From Marmoricola endophyticus (GTDB lineage: Bacteria; Actinomycetota; Actinomycetes; Propionibacteriales; Nocardioidaceae): a DNA stretch of 64,000 bases. Under the pieces are notes generated by a model. That model ran no database searches, was not told the DNA's origin, and saw only the letters and a program-made list of their open reading frames with translations. Below, one piece after another: positions 33,758 through 43,861 of this stretch. A program made the translations under genes and the position numbers. Location of the stretch: contig NZ_BMKQ01000001.1 of assembly GCF_014644415.1 (NCBI RefSeq), forward strand, positions 2,047,556 through 2,111,555, written 5' to 3'. Within the stretch, counting starts at the first letter, position 1, and each line of letters opens with the position of its first letter.

Positions 33758-36324
33758 GTGACGTCCTCTCGCGCCGGTTCCACCGGGCTGCGCAGACCCT
33801 CGACCTCGACGGGCTGTGCGCGCGGGAGGGTGAGCACCATGGTGAGCCCGCCGCCCGGGGTGTCCTCGGGTGTCAGGGTGCCCCCCACGGCCTCGGTCAG
33901 CCCACGAGCCACTGCCAGCCCGAGGCCGAGACCGGTGGGGCCCTGGTCCCCGAGGCGCTGGAACGGCTCGAACATCCGTTGCCGCTGCTCCTCACCGACG
34001 CCGGGTCCCTGGTCGACGACCTGGATCTCGACGTGCTCGGCGAGGGTGTGCACCAGGATGCGGACCGCGCGCCCGCCGGAGGCCCTCACGGCGTTGGCCA
34101 CGAGGTTGTCGACGATCCGCTCGAGGAGCCCGGGGTCGGTGGAGACCAGGGGCGTCGTCTCGTCCAGCTCGAGCTCCACCGCGTCGGTTCCGGCCACGAC
34201 CAGGGGAAGAACCTCCTCGAGGCTGTGCGGCTCGAGCCTGGCGCGCACCAGGCCGCTCTGCACCCGGGAGAGGTCGAGCAGATTGTCGGTCACCGACTCC
34301 GAGCGCCGCATCGCCTCGGCCACCGTGGCCAGCATCGTGTCGCGGTCCTCGGCACCGAGGTCGGGCAGCATCAGGCCGTCGAGCGCCGTGCGCATGATCG
34401 CCAGCGGCGTGCGCAGGTCGTGTCCCACGGCGCGCAGCAGAGCCGTCGACGTCGCCTCCGCCTTCTCCAGTGCCTGGGCGCGGAAGTCTCGCTCACGCAG
34501 GCGCCGGTACTCCAGCACCAGCGAGGTCTGCACGGCGAACCCCTCCAGGACGCGTCTGTCACTGGCCCTGAGCGCGTCGCCGCACAGGGCGAGTCGATGG
34601 ATGTCGTCCACGACGACGGTGGTGTCGGCCCGAGCTGGGTCGTCGACGCACCGTGCACCGGATGCCGCGAGGACCGACCAGCCGGCGTCGCCGTGCTCGA
34701 GCAGGGCGACCGAGTCCTGGCCGAACACCTCTCGTACCCGCTCCACGACGGCCTCCGCCGTGTCCTGACCGGTGAGCACCGATCGGGACAGCGACCCGAT
34801 GGTGGCGGCCTCCGCTCGTGCCCGACGTGCATCCGTGGTGCGCCGGGCGGCTCCGTCGACGACGGTGGCCACGGCGATGGCGACCGCCACGAACACGATC
34901 AGTGCGATGGCGTCGGAGGGCTGAGCGATGCTGAGGGTGCCCCGAGGCTCGGTGAACCACCAGTTCAAGAACACGAAGGCGACCAGCGCCGCGAGGAGGG
35001 CCGGGAGCAGCCCGCCGACCAGGGCGACGAGCACGGTCGCGGCCATCAGCCCGAAGCTCGCGACCGGGAGCTGGTCGGTGTCGGAGAAGACGTGCAGCAT
35101 CGCCGCCAGCCCGGCGGGGAGGGCCACCGCCCCCACCAGGCCCAGCACCTGGCGTTCCCGAGACAGCGGCGGGGCCAGCAGCCCCTTGGCCCGCATCCCG
35201 CTGGAGCCCTGGAGGTCGTGGGTGACGAGGTGGACGTCGATGGCGCCGGCGACCTCGGCGGTCCGGTCCCCGGTCGTGCCGGTGAAGAGCCGTCGCAACC
35301 GCCCGTGACGTGAGACGCCGACCACGATCATCGTGGCGTTCGCGCCCTCCGCGAAGTCCACCACCGCGGCCGGGACGTCCTCGCCGACCACGGAGTGGAA
35401 GGTGCCGCCCACCGCGGCGGTGAGCTGCTGCACCCTCGCGATGGTGCGCTCGTCGGCGGCACGCAGGCCGTCGGTGGCGATCACATGGACGGCCAGGAGC
35501 TCCGACCCGGCGGCACGCTGCGCCAGACGAGCGCCGCGACGCAGCAGGGTCTCGCTCTCCGGGCCGCCCGTGACCGCCACCACGATCCGCTCCTTGGTCG
35601 GCCAGGGGTGCTCGATCCGGTGGGCGCGGCGGTAGTCGCCGAGCGCGTCGTCCACCCGGTCGGCCAGCCACAGCAGGGCGAGCTCTCGCAGTGCGGTGAG
35701 GTTGCCGACCCGGAAGTACGAGGCCAGCGAGGCGTCGACATTCTCCGGCTTGTAGACGTTGCCGTGCGCCATCCGGCGACGCAACGCGTCCGGCGCCATG
35801 TCCACGAGCTGGATCTGGTCGGCCGTGCGCACGACCTCGTCCGGCACGGTCTCGCGCTGCCGGACCCCGGTGATCCGCTCGACCTCGTCGTTGAGCGACT
35901 CGAGGTGCTGGATGTTCACGGTGGTGATGACGTCGATCCCGGCGGCTCGGATCCGGCCGATGTCCTCTGCACGCTTCTCGGTGCCCGATCCCGGGATGTT
36001 CGTGTGGGCCAGCTCGTCGACCAGGACGACGGCGGGCGCGCGGGCCAGCACCGCCTCGGTGTCGAGCTCGGTGAACGTCGTACCGCGGTAGGAGATCTCG
36101 GCGCGCGGCAGGACCTCCATCCCCTCGAGCATCTCGACGGTGCGAGGCCGCCCGTGGGTCTCGACGTAGCCGACGACCAGGTCGGTCCCACGGGCGACCC
36201 GTCGTTGCGCCTCGCCGAGCATGGCGTAGGTCTTGCCGACCCCGGGCGCCGCCCCGAGGTAGACGGTCAGCCGCCCCCGTCGCGCCGGCCGGCCGGTCGG
36301 CGAGGCCATCGAGGACTGGCTCAT
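33754..36324 (-). CDS. kdpD: KdpD osmosensitive K+ channel histidine kinase
   Basis: 856 aa. N-terminal KdpD domain with Walker A GAAPGVGKTYAML, VLVDELAHTNIPGS and TTVNIQHLESLNDEV; a universal-stress-protein-like domain (VAVTGGPESETLLRRGARLA); four membrane helices around residues 400-500; a GAF-like region; HisKA with VGHDLRTPLAIM; and an HATPase (LGLGLAVARGL). ATG at 36324 has AGGAGG 5 bases upstream; an in-frame ATG 21 bases earlier lies inside kdpC. Senses potassium limitation and phosphorylates KdpE. Confidence 0.93.
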   Translation of the reverse strand: MSQSSMASPTGRPARRGRLTVYLGAAPGVGKTYAMLGEAQRRVARGTDLVVGYVETHGRPRTVEMLEGMEVLPRAEISYRGTTFTELDTEAVLARAPAVVLVDELAHTNIPGSGTEKRAEDIGRIRAAGIDVITTVNIQHLESLNDEVERITGVRQRETVPDEVVRTADQIQLVDMAPDALRRRMAHGNVYKPENVDASLASYFRVGNLTALRELALLWLADRVDDALGDYRRAHRIEHPWPTKERIVVAVTGGPESETLLRRGARLAQRAAGSELLAVHVIATDGLRAADERTIARVQQLTAAVGGTFHSVVGEDVPAAVVDFAEGANATMIVVGVSRHGRLRRLFTGTTGDRTAEVAGAIDVHLVTHDLQGSSGMRAKGLLAPPLSRERQVLGLVGAVALPAGLAAMLHVFSDTDQLPVASFGLMAATVLVALVGGLLPALLAALVAFVFLNWWFTEPRGTLSIAQPSDAIALIVFVAVAIAVATVVDGAARRTTDARRARAEAATIGSLSRSVLTGQDTAEAVVERVREVFGQDSVALLEHGDAGWSVLAASGARCVDDPARADTTVVVDDIHRLALCGDALRASDRRVLEGFAVQTSLVLEYRRLRERDFRAQALEKAEATSTALLRAVGHDLRTPLAIMRTALDGLMLPDLGAEDRDTMLATVAEAMRRSESVTDNLLDLSRVQSGLVRARLEPHSLEEVLPLVVAGTDAVELELDETTPLVSTDPGLLERIVDNLVANAVRASGGRAVRILVHTLAEHVEIQVVDQGPGVGEEQRQRMFEPFQRLGDQGPTGLGLGLAVARGLTEAVGGTLTPEDTPGGGLTMVLTLPRAQPVEVEGLRSPVEPAREDVT

Positions 36325-36325
36325 C

Positions 36326-36943
36326 TCATCCTCCTGCCGCCTCACGCACGGCCAGGTTCAGCAACAGCACGTTCACGTGACCGGATCCCAGCACACCCAG
36401 GCTGCGCCCGTCGGTGTGCTCGGTGACCAGCGCGGCGACCTGTGCGGTGGGCAGGCCCGCGGCCCGCGCGACCCTCGGCACCTGCAGCGCGGCGTACGCC
36501 GGCGAGATGTCGGGGTCCAGACCCGACGCGGAGGCGGTCACCGCGTCGGCCGGCACCTGGTCGGGACGCACGCCCTCCCGCTCGGCGACCTCGGCGCGAC
36601 GCGCGCGGATGTCGGCCACCAGCTCCGAGCTCTCCGGGCCGAGGTTGGAGCCAGAGGTGCTCAGGGGGTCGTAGCCGTCGTCCCCGGCGGCCGAGGGTCG
36701 AGGGACGAAGAACCCGGCGTCACTGCTCCGCTGACCCAAGAGGACGGAGCCGACCGCCGCGCCGGGATCGGTGGTGTGAGCGCCGGCGGCCGTGACCAGC
36801 GACCCCTCGGCGCGCCACGGCAGGACGCCCTGCGCGATGCCCGTGACTGCCAGGGGGTAGGCGATCCCGCAGACCACCGTGGCAGCGAGCAGGACCCGCA
36901 GTCCCGCGAGGCTGTGGCGGAGCAGTGCGAACAGTTCAGTCAT
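36326..36943 (-). CDS. kdpC: KdpC subunit of the K+-transporting ATPase
   Basis: 205 aa. One N-terminal membrane helix (LRVLLAATVVCGIAYPLAV), then the KdpC periplasmic part with LLGQRSSDAGFFVPRPSAA, SGSNLGP, ASGLDPDISPAYA and LLNLAVREA. Stabilises KdpA-KdpB. ATG at 36943 has AGGAGG 8-10 bases upstream. 39 bases separate it from kdpB. Confidence 0.93.
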   Translation of the reverse strand: MTELFALLRHSLAGLRVLLAATVVCGIAYPLAVTGIAQGVLPWRAEGSLVTAAGAHTTDPGAAVGSVLLGQRSSDAGFFVPRPSAAGDDGYDPLSTSGSNLGPESSELVADIRARRAEVAEREGVRPDQVPADAVTASASGLDPDISPAYAALQVPRVARAAGLPTAQVAALVTEHTDGRSLGVLGSGHVNVLLLNLAVREAAGG

Positions 36944-36982
36944 GGTTCCGGCCCCTCCTGGGACCAAGGATGCAACAGGAGC

Positions 36983-39124
36983 TCACAGGCCGGGGACCAG
37001 CGAGACGAGGAGGTCGAGGACCTTGATCCCGACGAACGGGGTGATCAGCCCGCCGACGCCGTACACCAGGAGGTTGCGCCGCAGCAGCACCTCTGCGGCC
37101 GCGGGGCGGTAGCGCACCCCGCGCAGCGCGAGCGGGATCAGCGCGACGATGACCAGCGCGTTGAACACCACCGCCGAGACGATCGCGGACTGGGGGCTGG
37201 AGAGCCGCATCACGTTGAGGACGTCGAGCCCCGGGAAGGCCACCACGAACATCGCCGGCAGGATCGCGAAGTACTTCGCGACGTCGTTGGCCACCGAGAA
37301 CGTCGTCAGGGCACCGCGGGTGATCAGCAGCTGCTTGCCGATCTCGACGACGTCGATGAGCTTGGTGGGATCGGAGTCCAGGTCGACCATGTTGCCCGCC
37401 TCCTTCGCAGCGGTCGTCCCGGTGTTCATCGCGACACCGACGTCGGCCTGCGCCAGCGCCGGGGCGTCGTTCGTCCCGTCGCCGCACATCGCGACCATCC
37501 GTCCACCGTGCTGCTCCTTGCGGATCAGCGCGAGCTTGTCCTCCGGGGTGGCCTCGGCGAGGAAGTCGTCGACGCCTGCCTCCTCGGCGATCGCCTTCGC
37601 GGTCACGGCGTTGTCGCCGGTGATCATCACCGTCCGCAGACCCATCGCGCGCATCTGGTCGAAGCGCTCGCGCATGCCGTCCTTGACCACGTCCTTGAGG
37701 TGCACCACGCCGAGCAGCCGGGCAGGGCTCCCGTCGACCTGCTCGGCCACGACCAGCGGGGTGCCGCCGCTGGAGGCCACCTGCTCGACGGCGGCGTGGA
37801 TCTCGTCCGACTGCGCTCCCCCGGTCTCCTCCACCCAACCGCACGCCGCACCGGCGGCGCCCTTGCGGACTCGCCGGCCGGACACGTCGATCCCGCTCAT
37901 GCGGGTCGAGGCGGAGAACTCCACGAGCGTCGCCCCGTCCGGTACGGACACGTGCTGGCCGGTCTCCTCCTCGATCAGGGTGACGATGCTGCGCCCCTCG
38001 GGCGTCTCGTCGGCCAGGGACGCCAGCAGCGCGGCCTCCAGGAGCTCGTGGCGCTCGACACCACTGATCGTGTGGAGCTCGCTGGCCTGACGGTTGCCGT
38101 AGGTGATGGTGCCGGTCTTGTCCAGCAGCAGCACGTCGACGTCCCCCGCCGCCTCGACGGCACGGCCCGACATGGCCAGCACGTTGCGCCGTACGAGTCG
38201 GTCCATGCCGGCGATACCGATCGCCGAGAGCAGGGCGCCGATGGTCGTGGGGATGAGGCACACCAGCAGCGCGGTCAGCACCAGCAGGCTCTGGTGGGCG
38301 TCGGAGTAGTCGGCGACGAAGTACAGCGAGATGCACACCGCGACGAAGACCGCGGTGAGCGTGCCCAGCAGGACGTTCAGGGCCAGCTCGTTGGGGGTGC
38401 GCTGGCGCTGCGAGCCCTCGACCAGCCCGATCATGCGATCGACGAAGGACTGGCCGGGGTCGGAGGTGATGCGCACGACGATCCGGTCGCTGAGCACGGT
38501 CGTGCCTCCGGTGACCGCACTGCGGTCGCCGCCCGACTCCCGGATCACCGGTGCGGACTCGCCGGTGACCGCCGACTCGTCGACCGACGCGACGCCTTCC
38601 ACGACGTCGCCGTCACCGGGAACTCGCTCACCCGCAGCCACGAGCACGAGGTCACCGGCCCGAAGCGAGGTGCTGGCCACCTCCTCCGTCGGCTGGTCCG
38701 CCAGCCGCCTGCGGTCACGACCGGTCAGCCGCCGGGCGGTGGTCTCGGTCTGCAGCGCGCGCAGGCTGGCCGCCTGCGCCTTGCCCCGGCCCTCGGCGAC
38801 GGACTCGGCGAGCGTGCCGAACAGCACGGTGAGCCACAGCCAGACGGTCACCGCCCATCCCAGGGTGCTGGGGTCGATGATCGAGAGCACCGCGGTGGCC
38901 ACGGCGCCGATCTCCACGATCAGCATCACCGGCGTCGCCGCCAGGGCTCGCGGGTCGAGCTTGCGCAGGGCCCCAGGCAGGGCCTCGCGGAGCATCGACG
39001 CCGTCAGCAGCGCGGACGGCACCTCGGCGTACTCGGCCTGCGCGTGCGCCGGTCCGGCCCCGTCGTGCTCGTCCGACCCCGGCTCGGCGGTCGTCCGGGT
39101 GTCCAGCTTCTGGTTCTCGTTCAC
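36983..39124 (-). CDS. kdpB: KdpB catalytic P-type ATPase subunit
   Basis: 713 aa. Phosphorylation motif [17 protein letters not shown] loop in [27 protein letters not shown] and [18 protein letters not shown]. The [11 protein letters not shown] and [18 protein letters not shown] stretches are KdpB-specific. Hydrolyses ATP to drive K+ uptake through KdpA. GTG at 39124 overlaps the kdpA stop. The open frame extends far upstream across kdpA in another phase, but that part is not protein-like. Confidence 0.95.
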   Translation of the reverse strand: MNENQKLDTRTTAEPGSDEHDGAGPAHAQAEYAEVPSALLTASMLREALPGALRKLDPRALAATPVMLIVEIGAVATAVLSIIDPSTLGWAVTVWLWLTVLFGTLAESVAEGRGKAQAASLRALQTETTARRLTGRDRRRLADQPTEEVASTSLRAGDLVLVAAGERVPGDGDVVEGVASVDESAVTGESAPVIRESGGDRSAVTGGTTVLSDRIVVRITSDPGQSFVDRMIGLVEGSQRQRTPNELALNVLLGTLTAVFVAVCISLYFVADYSDAHQSLLVLTALLVCLIPTTIGALLSAIGIAGMDRLVRRNVLAMSGRAVEAAGDVDVLLLDKTGTITYGNRQASELHTISGVERHELLEAALLASLADETPEGRSIVTLIEEETGQHVSVPDGATLVEFSASTRMSGIDVSGRRVRKGAAGAACGWVEETGGAQSDEIHAAVEQVASSGGTPLVVAEQVDGSPARLLGVVHLKDVVKDGMRERFDQMRAMGLRTVMITGDNAVTAKAIAEEAGVDDFLAEATPEDKLALIRKEQHGGRMVAMCGDGTNDAPALAQADVGVAMNTGTTAAKEAGNMVDLDSDPTKLIDVVEIGKQLLITRGALTTFSVANDVAKYFAILPAMFVVAFPGLDVLNVMRLSSPQSAIVSAVVFNALVIVALIPLALRGVRYRPAAAEVLLRRNLLVYGVGGLITPFVGIKVLDLLVSLVPGL

Positions 39125-40785
39125 GACAGCGACTCCGCGATGGGTCCGAGGGCGAGCACCGGCACGAAGGTCAGTCCGACCACGATGACGGTGACGCCCG
39201 AGAGGAGGATGACGAAGAGGGGGCGGTGGGTGGGCAGGGTCCCGGCACCGACGGGGACCCGGTGCTGCGCGGCGAACCGACCCGCCAGGGCGAGGACGAG
39301 CACGATGGGGACGAACCGGCCCAGCAGCATGCACAGCCCGAGGAGCGTGTTCCAGAACGGCGTGCCCGTCGCCAGACCGGCGAACGCACTCCCGTTGTTG
39401 TTGCTGGCCGAGGCGACGGCGTACAGCGCCTCGGACAGGCCGTGCGAGCCGCTCTCCTGCAGGCCGGCGAGCCCGGCGGGCGCGGTCAGACCGATCGCGA
39501 CCCCGGCCAGGACGAGGACCGGCATGGTCAGGATGTAGAGCGCGACGACCACGATCTCGCGCTGGCCGATCTTGTGCCCGAGGTACTCCGGGGTGCGGCC
39601 TACCATCAGTCCGGCGAGGAACACGGTGACGACCGCGAGCATCAACATCCCGTACAGCCCGGCTCCGACCCCGCCGGGGGCGACCTCGCCGAGCAGCATG
39701 TTGACGATCGCCACCCCGCCGCCCGGGGCGGTCAGCGAGTCGTGCATGGCGTTCACCGAGCCCGTCGACGTCGCCGTCGTCGAGGCGGCGAACAGGGCGC
39801 TCGCTGCCTCGCCGAATCGGGTCTCCTTGCCCTCCATGGCAGCGCCCGCGAGAGACGGCGCCGTGCCGTGCCCGGCGAGCTCGGCCCAGGTCAGGAGGCC
39901 GACCGAGACCAGCCACAGCGAGCCCATCACCGCCATGACCGCGCCGCCCTGACGGCGGTCGCGCACGATCACGCCGAACGCCCAGGCCATCGCGAAGGGG
40001 ATCACCAGCAGCAGGAAGATCTCGAGCAGGTTGCTCAGCGCGGTGGGGTTCTCGAACGGGTGGGAGGAGTTGGCGTTGTAGAAGCCGCCGCCGTTGGTCC
40101 CGATCTCCTTGATCGCCTCCTGACTGGCCACCGGCCCGCCGGTGACCTGCTGGGTGCCGCCGTCCAGCGTCGTCACGCCGCGAGGTCCCGAGAGGTTCTG
40201 CACCACCCCGAGCGCGACCAGGACCAGGGCGGCGACGAACGACGCCGGCAGCAGCAGGCGGAGCACGACACGGACCAGATCTGACCAGAAGTTGCCGACC
40301 CGCCCGCCCGCGCTGGTGCGCGCCAGCCCCCGGGCGAACGCTGCGGCGACGGCCAGACCGACGCCGGCGCTGACGAAGTTCTGCACCGCGAGCCCGGCCA
40401 TCTGCATCAGGTGACCGATCGCCGCCTCGCCGGAGTACCACTGCCAGTTGGTGTTGGTGGCGAAGGAGACCGCGGTGTTCCACGCACCGTCCGCGGGCAG
40501 CGCCGACATCCCGATGTCGAGCGGCAACCACTGCTGGACCCGCCCGAAGACGAAGAGGAACAGCACGCTGACCAGGGAGAAGCCCAGCACCGAGAAGGCG
40601 TACGAGCGCCAGTGCTGGTCGGCGTCCGGGTCCACCCGCAGCAGCCGGTAGGTCGCCCGCTCGAACCGCAGGTGCGTCGGGGCGGTGAACAGGTGCGCCA
40701 GGTAGCGGCCCAGCAGCGGGACGACCAGCGCGAGCAGCAGGACCAGCAGGAGCACCTGCAGGACTGCGGCGAGCACGGCGCTCAC
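39121..40785 (-). CDS. kdpA: KdpA potassium-binding/translocating subunit
   Basis: 554 aa, about ten membrane helices. [53 protein letters not shown] and [14 protein letters not shown] are the four selectivity-filter regions. GTG at 40785 overlaps the kdpF stop. Channel-like subunit of the Kdp complex. Confidence 0.95.
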   Translation of the reverse strand: MSAVLAAVLQVLLLVLLLALVVPLLGRYLAHLFTAPTHLRFERATYRLLRVDPDADQHWRSYAFSVLGFSLVSVLFLFVFGRVQQWLPLDIGMSALPADGAWNTAVSFATNTNWQWYSGEAAIGHLMQMAGLAVQNFVSAGVGLAVAAAFARGLARTSAGGRVGNFWSDLVRVVLRLLLPASFVAALVLVALGVVQNLSGPRGVTTLDGGTQQVTGGPVASQEAIKEIGTNGGGFYNANSSHPFENPTALSNLLEIFLLLVIPFAMAWAFGVIVRDRRQGGAVMAVMGSLWLVSVGLLTWAELAGHGTAPSLAGAAMEGKETRFGEAASALFAASTTATSTGSVNAMHDSLTAPGGGVAIVNMLLGEVAPGGVGAGLYGMLMLAVVTVFLAGLMVGRTPEYLGHKIGQREIVVVALYILTMPVLVLAGVAIGLTAPAGLAGLQESGSHGLSEALYAVASASNNNGSAFAGLATGTPFWNTLLGLCMLLGRFVPIVLVLALAGRFAAQHRVPVGAGTLPTHRPLFVILLSGVTVIVVGLTFVPVLALGPIAESLS

Positions 40786-40943
40786 CGGCCCGCCGGCTCG
40801 GTGTCGTGGCTCTTGGCGGGTCCGGTGGGAGCCACCCCCGCGTCGGCATCGTCCAGGCGGCGCCCGAGGGCACCGACCAGCAGGGCGAGCAGGGCGAACG
40901 CCACGAGGGTCGTCAAGACGTAGATCAGGTCGGGCACGAGCAC
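40782..40943 (-). CDS. kdpF: KdpF-like small membrane subunit
   Basis: 53 aa. A single hydrophobic helix ([21 protein letters not shown]) and a polar tail of about 27 residues, longer than the about 29-aa E. coli KdpF but in the right place and orientation. GTG at 40943 or 40937; the GTGA overlap with kdpA supports it. First gene of the operon; stabilises the KdpABC complex. Confidence 0.75.
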   Translation of the reverse strand: MLVPDLIYVLTTLVAFALLALLVGALGRRLDDADAGVAPTGPAKSHDTEPAGR

Positions 40944-40976
40944 TGGTGTAGTACGCCGAGCGCGAGGCGTGCCCGG

Positions 40977-40995
40977 ATGTTTACGACCTCTTAAC
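40977..40995 (-). promoter_or_regulatory. Possible KdpE operator upstream of kdpF
   Basis: On the minus strand GTTAAGAGGTCGTAAACAT contains GTTAAGA and GTAAACA, a loose direct repeat spaced 11 bases, as OmpR-family dimers use. It is 34 bases before kdpF and AT-rich against its surroundings. Assigned by position and form only. Confidence 0.35.
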
Positions 40996-41003
40996 GCCCC
41001 CGC

Positions 41004-41219
41004 CGCCTTGGGCCCACACCGAGCGGTTTCGTGGCCACTCTGCAGCCGGACGCGCCCTTCGGCGGCACCCTGGCGGCCTACGGCGGCGTGTTCGTCGCCG
41101 GGTCGATCGTGTGGGGCATGGCGTTCGACGGCTACCGCCCCGACCGCGTCGACGTCCTCGGCGCGATCATCTGCTTGGGCGGCATGGCCGTGCTGATGTA
41201 CGCGCCGCGCAGCGCGTGA
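41004..41219 (+). pseudogene. ynfA/UPF0060 gene remnant (C-terminal half)
   Basis: The frame encodes [20 protein letters not shown] and continues [42 protein letters not shown]. This is the second half of a YnfA/UPF0060 four-helix membrane protein of about 110 aa. The first two helices are missing: an in-frame TAA at 40992 precedes it and no upstream match is seen. GTG at 41031 could still start a 62-aa peptide. The lost half may have gone when the kdp operon and this gene were joined. Confidence 0.75.
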
Positions 41220-41258
41220 GCGCCCCCCACGACAGGGAGATCGGCTCACGACACCGGA

Positions 41259-41534
41259 CTAGCGGTCGCGCAGCGCCTCGATCAGCTCGTCCTTGGTCAT
41301 GCTCGACCTGCCCTCGACGTCGAGCTCGGCGGCCCGGTCGTGCAGCTCCTCGACGGTCCAGTCCTCGTAGTCGCCGGACTTCCCGCCCTTGCGGCCGACC
41401 TGCGACCGGCCCTGGTTCGCTGCGGCGTTGGCGATCCGGGCCGCCTTCTCCTTGCTGCCGCCCTCGTCGCGGATCTTCTCGTAGAGCTCGTCGTCCTTGA
41501 CCGACGAGCCGTGGTCGTCGTCTGCCTTCGCCAT
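41259..41534 (-). CDS. Small Rho_N/SAP-like domain protein (DUF7218-type)
   Basis: 91 aa. N-terminal half (LYEKIRDEGGSKEKAARIANA, then GRSQVGRKGGKSG) is a conserved basic-acidic segment found in actinobacterial stress-related small proteins. The C-terminal half (WTVEELHDRAAELDVEG, MTKDELIEALR) is a Rho termination factor N-terminal-like helical domain that can bind nucleic acid. Follows the LLM gene by 12 bases on the same strand. Precise role unknown. Confidence 0.75.
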   Translation of the reverse strand: MAKADDDHGSSVKDDELYEKIRDEGGSKEKAARIANAAANQGRSQVGRKGGKSGDYEDWTVEELHDRAAELDVEGRSSMTKDELIEALRDR

Positions 41535-41546
41535 GTCCCTCTCCTC

Positions 41547-42539
41547 TCAGCCCGCTGCGCTGCGCAGCTTCTCCAGCAGCGGCCCGGCGGCCTCGTCGAG
41601 GAACCGCTGCTGCTGCTCGTCGCCGATCTGGACCAGTGCGACGTCGGTGAACCCGGCCTCCCAGAACGGCCTGACCGCCTCCACGACCGCGTCCAGGTCA
41701 GGGCCGCACGGCATCGCCTGCGCGACGTCCTCGGGGCGGACGAACTGGGTGGCCCCGGCGAAGCCGGCCGACGTCGGAAGGTCGGCGTTGACCGCCCACC
41801 CGCCGGCGAACCACCGGAACTGGTCGTGGGCACGCTCGACGGCGGCGTCCTCGGAGTCGGGGTCCCAGCTGATCGGGATCTGCCCGATCGCCCGGGCACC
41901 GCCCTCGCCGATGCGGGGAGCGCCGTCGGTCGCGTTCCACGCCGTGACGAGGTCGGCCTTCGGCTCGACGGCGACGAGGTGGTCCGAGAGCGGGCCGAAA
42001 CGCTCCACCGACTTCTCCCCGCTGACCGCGACCGCGAGGTCCACGGCCTGCTCGGGCACGTCCCACACCCGTCCCGAGTCGACCCGGAAGTACTCCCCGT
42101 CGTAGGTCGTCAGCTCCCCTGAGTGCAGGGCCCGGATGATCTCGATCGCCTCGACGAGCATGTCCTGCCGCTGGTCCACGGGCGGCCAGCCCTCGCCGAC
42201 GACGTGCTCGTTGAGGTTCTCCCCCGCGCCCAGGCCCAGCGTGAACCGCCCGTCGGCGAGCAGCTGCAGCGTCGCGGCCTTCTGCGCGACGACGGCCGGG
42301 TGGTAGCGGATGATCGGGCAGGTCACGTACGTCATCAGCTCGACGCGCTGCGTCGCGTGGGCCACCGCCCCGAGCACGCTCCAGGCGTACGGCGCGTGCC
42401 CCTGCGAGGCCAGCCACGGCGAGTAGTGGTCGCTCGAGACCTCGAAGTCGAAGCCGGCGCGCTCGGCGCCGACGGCGTAGTCGACGAGCGCCTTCGGGCC
42501 GCTCTGCTCGGTCATCAGGGTGTAGCCGAATCGCGTCAC
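41547..42539 (-). CDS. LLM-class F420-dependent oxidoreductase (TIGR03557 type)
   Basis: 330 aa. The start MTRFGYTLMTEQSGPKALVDYA, then FEVSSDHYSPWLASQGHAPYAW, TCPIIRYHPAVVAQKAATL and GLGAGENLNEHVVG match the F420-dependent G6PD-like subgroup. Reduces or oxidises an unknown substrate with cofactor F420. GTG start at 42539. Co-directional with the small Rho_N gene. Confidence 0.83.
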   Translation of the reverse strand: MTRFGYTLMTEQSGPKALVDYAVGAERAGFDFEVSSDHYSPWLASQGHAPYAWSVLGAVAHATQRVELMTYVTCPIIRYHPAVVAQKAATLQLLADGRFTLGLGAGENLNEHVVGEGWPPVDQRQDMLVEAIEIIRALHSGELTTYDGEYFRVDSGRVWDVPEQAVDLAVAVSGEKSVERFGPLSDHLVAVEPKADLVTAWNATDGAPRIGEGGARAIGQIPISWDPDSEDAAVERAHDQFRWFAGGWAVNADLPTSAGFAGATQFVRPEDVAQAMPCGPDLDAVVEAVRPFWEAGFTDVALVQIGDEQQQRFLDEAAGPLLEKLRSAAG

Positions 42540-42667
42540 GCCTCGTGAGATACCCGGCGCGGGGTGGGTTCATGCGGTTCGAGGCGGTATCCCCCGCGGA
42601 GCGGCCGTAGCCGCACGCCACAGTCCACTCCGGGAACACCGATCTCCCCGAGCCGGTTGCGCGGGCC

Positions 42668-43735
42668 GTGTCGTTGCTCTTCGCCCCACTGACCCTCCGC
42701 TCGCTGACCGTCCGCAACCGCGTCTGGCTCGCGCCCATGTGCCAGTACTCCGCGACCGACGGGGTGCCCGACGACTGGCACCTGGTGCACCTCGGTGCCC
42801 GGGCGACCGGCGGCTTCGGGCTGCTGCTGACCGAGGCGGCCGCCGTCAGCCCCGAGGGCCGGATCTCGCCGCAGGACGCGGGGCTGTGGAACGACGCCCA
42901 GGCGGAGGCCTGGAGCCGGGTGGTCGACTTCGTGCACGGCCAGGGCTCGGCGATCGGCACCCAGCTCGCCCACGCCGGGCGCAAGGCGTCGACGTACCGG
43001 CCGTGGGCGGAGCACAGCGGCACCGTGCCCGTCGACGACGGCGGCTGGCAGACGCTCGCCCCCAGCCGGGTGCCGTTCGAGGGCTTCGAGGACCCGGTCG
43101 CTGTGGACCAGGACGGCATCGACCGGGTGATCTCCGACTTCGCGACCGCGGCGGACCGGGCCGCCCGGACCGGCTTCGACACCGTGGAGATCCACGCGGC
43201 GCACGGCTACCTGCTGCACCAGTTCCTCTCCCCGCTGTCCAACCGCCGCGAGGACGCGTACGGCGGGTCCTTCGACGGGCGCGTGAAGCTGTTGCGCGAG
43301 GTGACCCGCGCGGTCCGGACGGCGATCCCCGACGGCATGCCGCTCCTGGTCCGGATCTCGGGCACCGAGTGGACCGACGGCGGCTGGGACCTCGACCAGT
43401 CCGTCGACCTGGCGCGCCGGCTGCGCGAGGACGGCGTCGACCTCGTCGACGTCTCCTCGGGAGGCAACGTCGCGGCCGACATCCCGGTCGGTCCCGGCTA
43501 CCAGGTGCCCCTGGCCGCCGGGGTGCGCGAGGCCGGGCTGCCCACCGGTGCCGTCGGTCTGATCACCGAGCCCGCCCAGGCCGAGCAGGTGCTGGCCACC
43601 GGTCAGGCCGACGCGGTGCTGCTCGCCCGTGCCGCGCTCCGCGAGCCGGGGTGGCCGCAGCGGGCGGCGCGGGAGCTCCGCGTACCGCTCGAGGAGGCGC
43701 CGTGGCCCCCGCAGTACGTCCGCGGCGCGCGATGA
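42668..43735 (+). CDS. NADH:flavin oxidoreductase, Old Yellow Enzyme family (YqjM-like)
   Basis: 355 aa. APMCQYSATDG carries the redox-tuning Cys of the thermophilic-like class. AHAGRKA, EIHAAHGYLLHQFLSPLSN and the late AVLLARAALREP complete the FMN barrel. Reduces activated C=C bonds with NAD(P)H; the physiological substrate is unknown. GTG start at 42668. Divergent from the LLM gene with 128 bases between. Confidence 0.87.
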   Translation: MSLLFAPLTLRSLTVRNRVWLAPMCQYSATDGVPDDWHLVHLGARATGGFGLLLTEAAAVSPEGRISPQDAGLWNDAQAEAWSRVVDFVHGQGSAIGTQLAHAGRKASTYRPWAEHSGTVPVDDGGWQTLAPSRVPFEGFEDPVAVDQDGIDRVISDFATAADRAARTGFDTVEIHAAHGYLLHQFLSPLSNRREDAYGGSFDGRVKLLREVTRAVRTAIPDGMPLLVRISGTEWTDGGWDLDQSVDLARRLREDGVDLVDVSSGGNVAADIPVGPGYQVPLAAGVREAGLPTGAVGLITEPAQAEQVLATGQADAVLLARAALREPGWPQRAARELRVPLEEAPWPPQYVRGAR

Positions 43736-43861
43736 GCCCGGTCCGAGGGGGCGCACGGACCCTCTGCGGGGCTCCTCGAGTTCGCGCAAAGTGAGGTCGC
43801 GGCGTCGGCTTCGGGCCTAGGCTCGAGACCAGCCCCGACGTCGACGCGGACAGGAGGTCCG

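Noticed and set aside
39125-40873. Long open frame continuing upstream of KdpB, giving an apparent 1296-aa protein
   Set aside because: The extension runs over kdpA in another phase and is Arg/Ala/Gly-rich with no family features; kdpB starts at GTG 39124.
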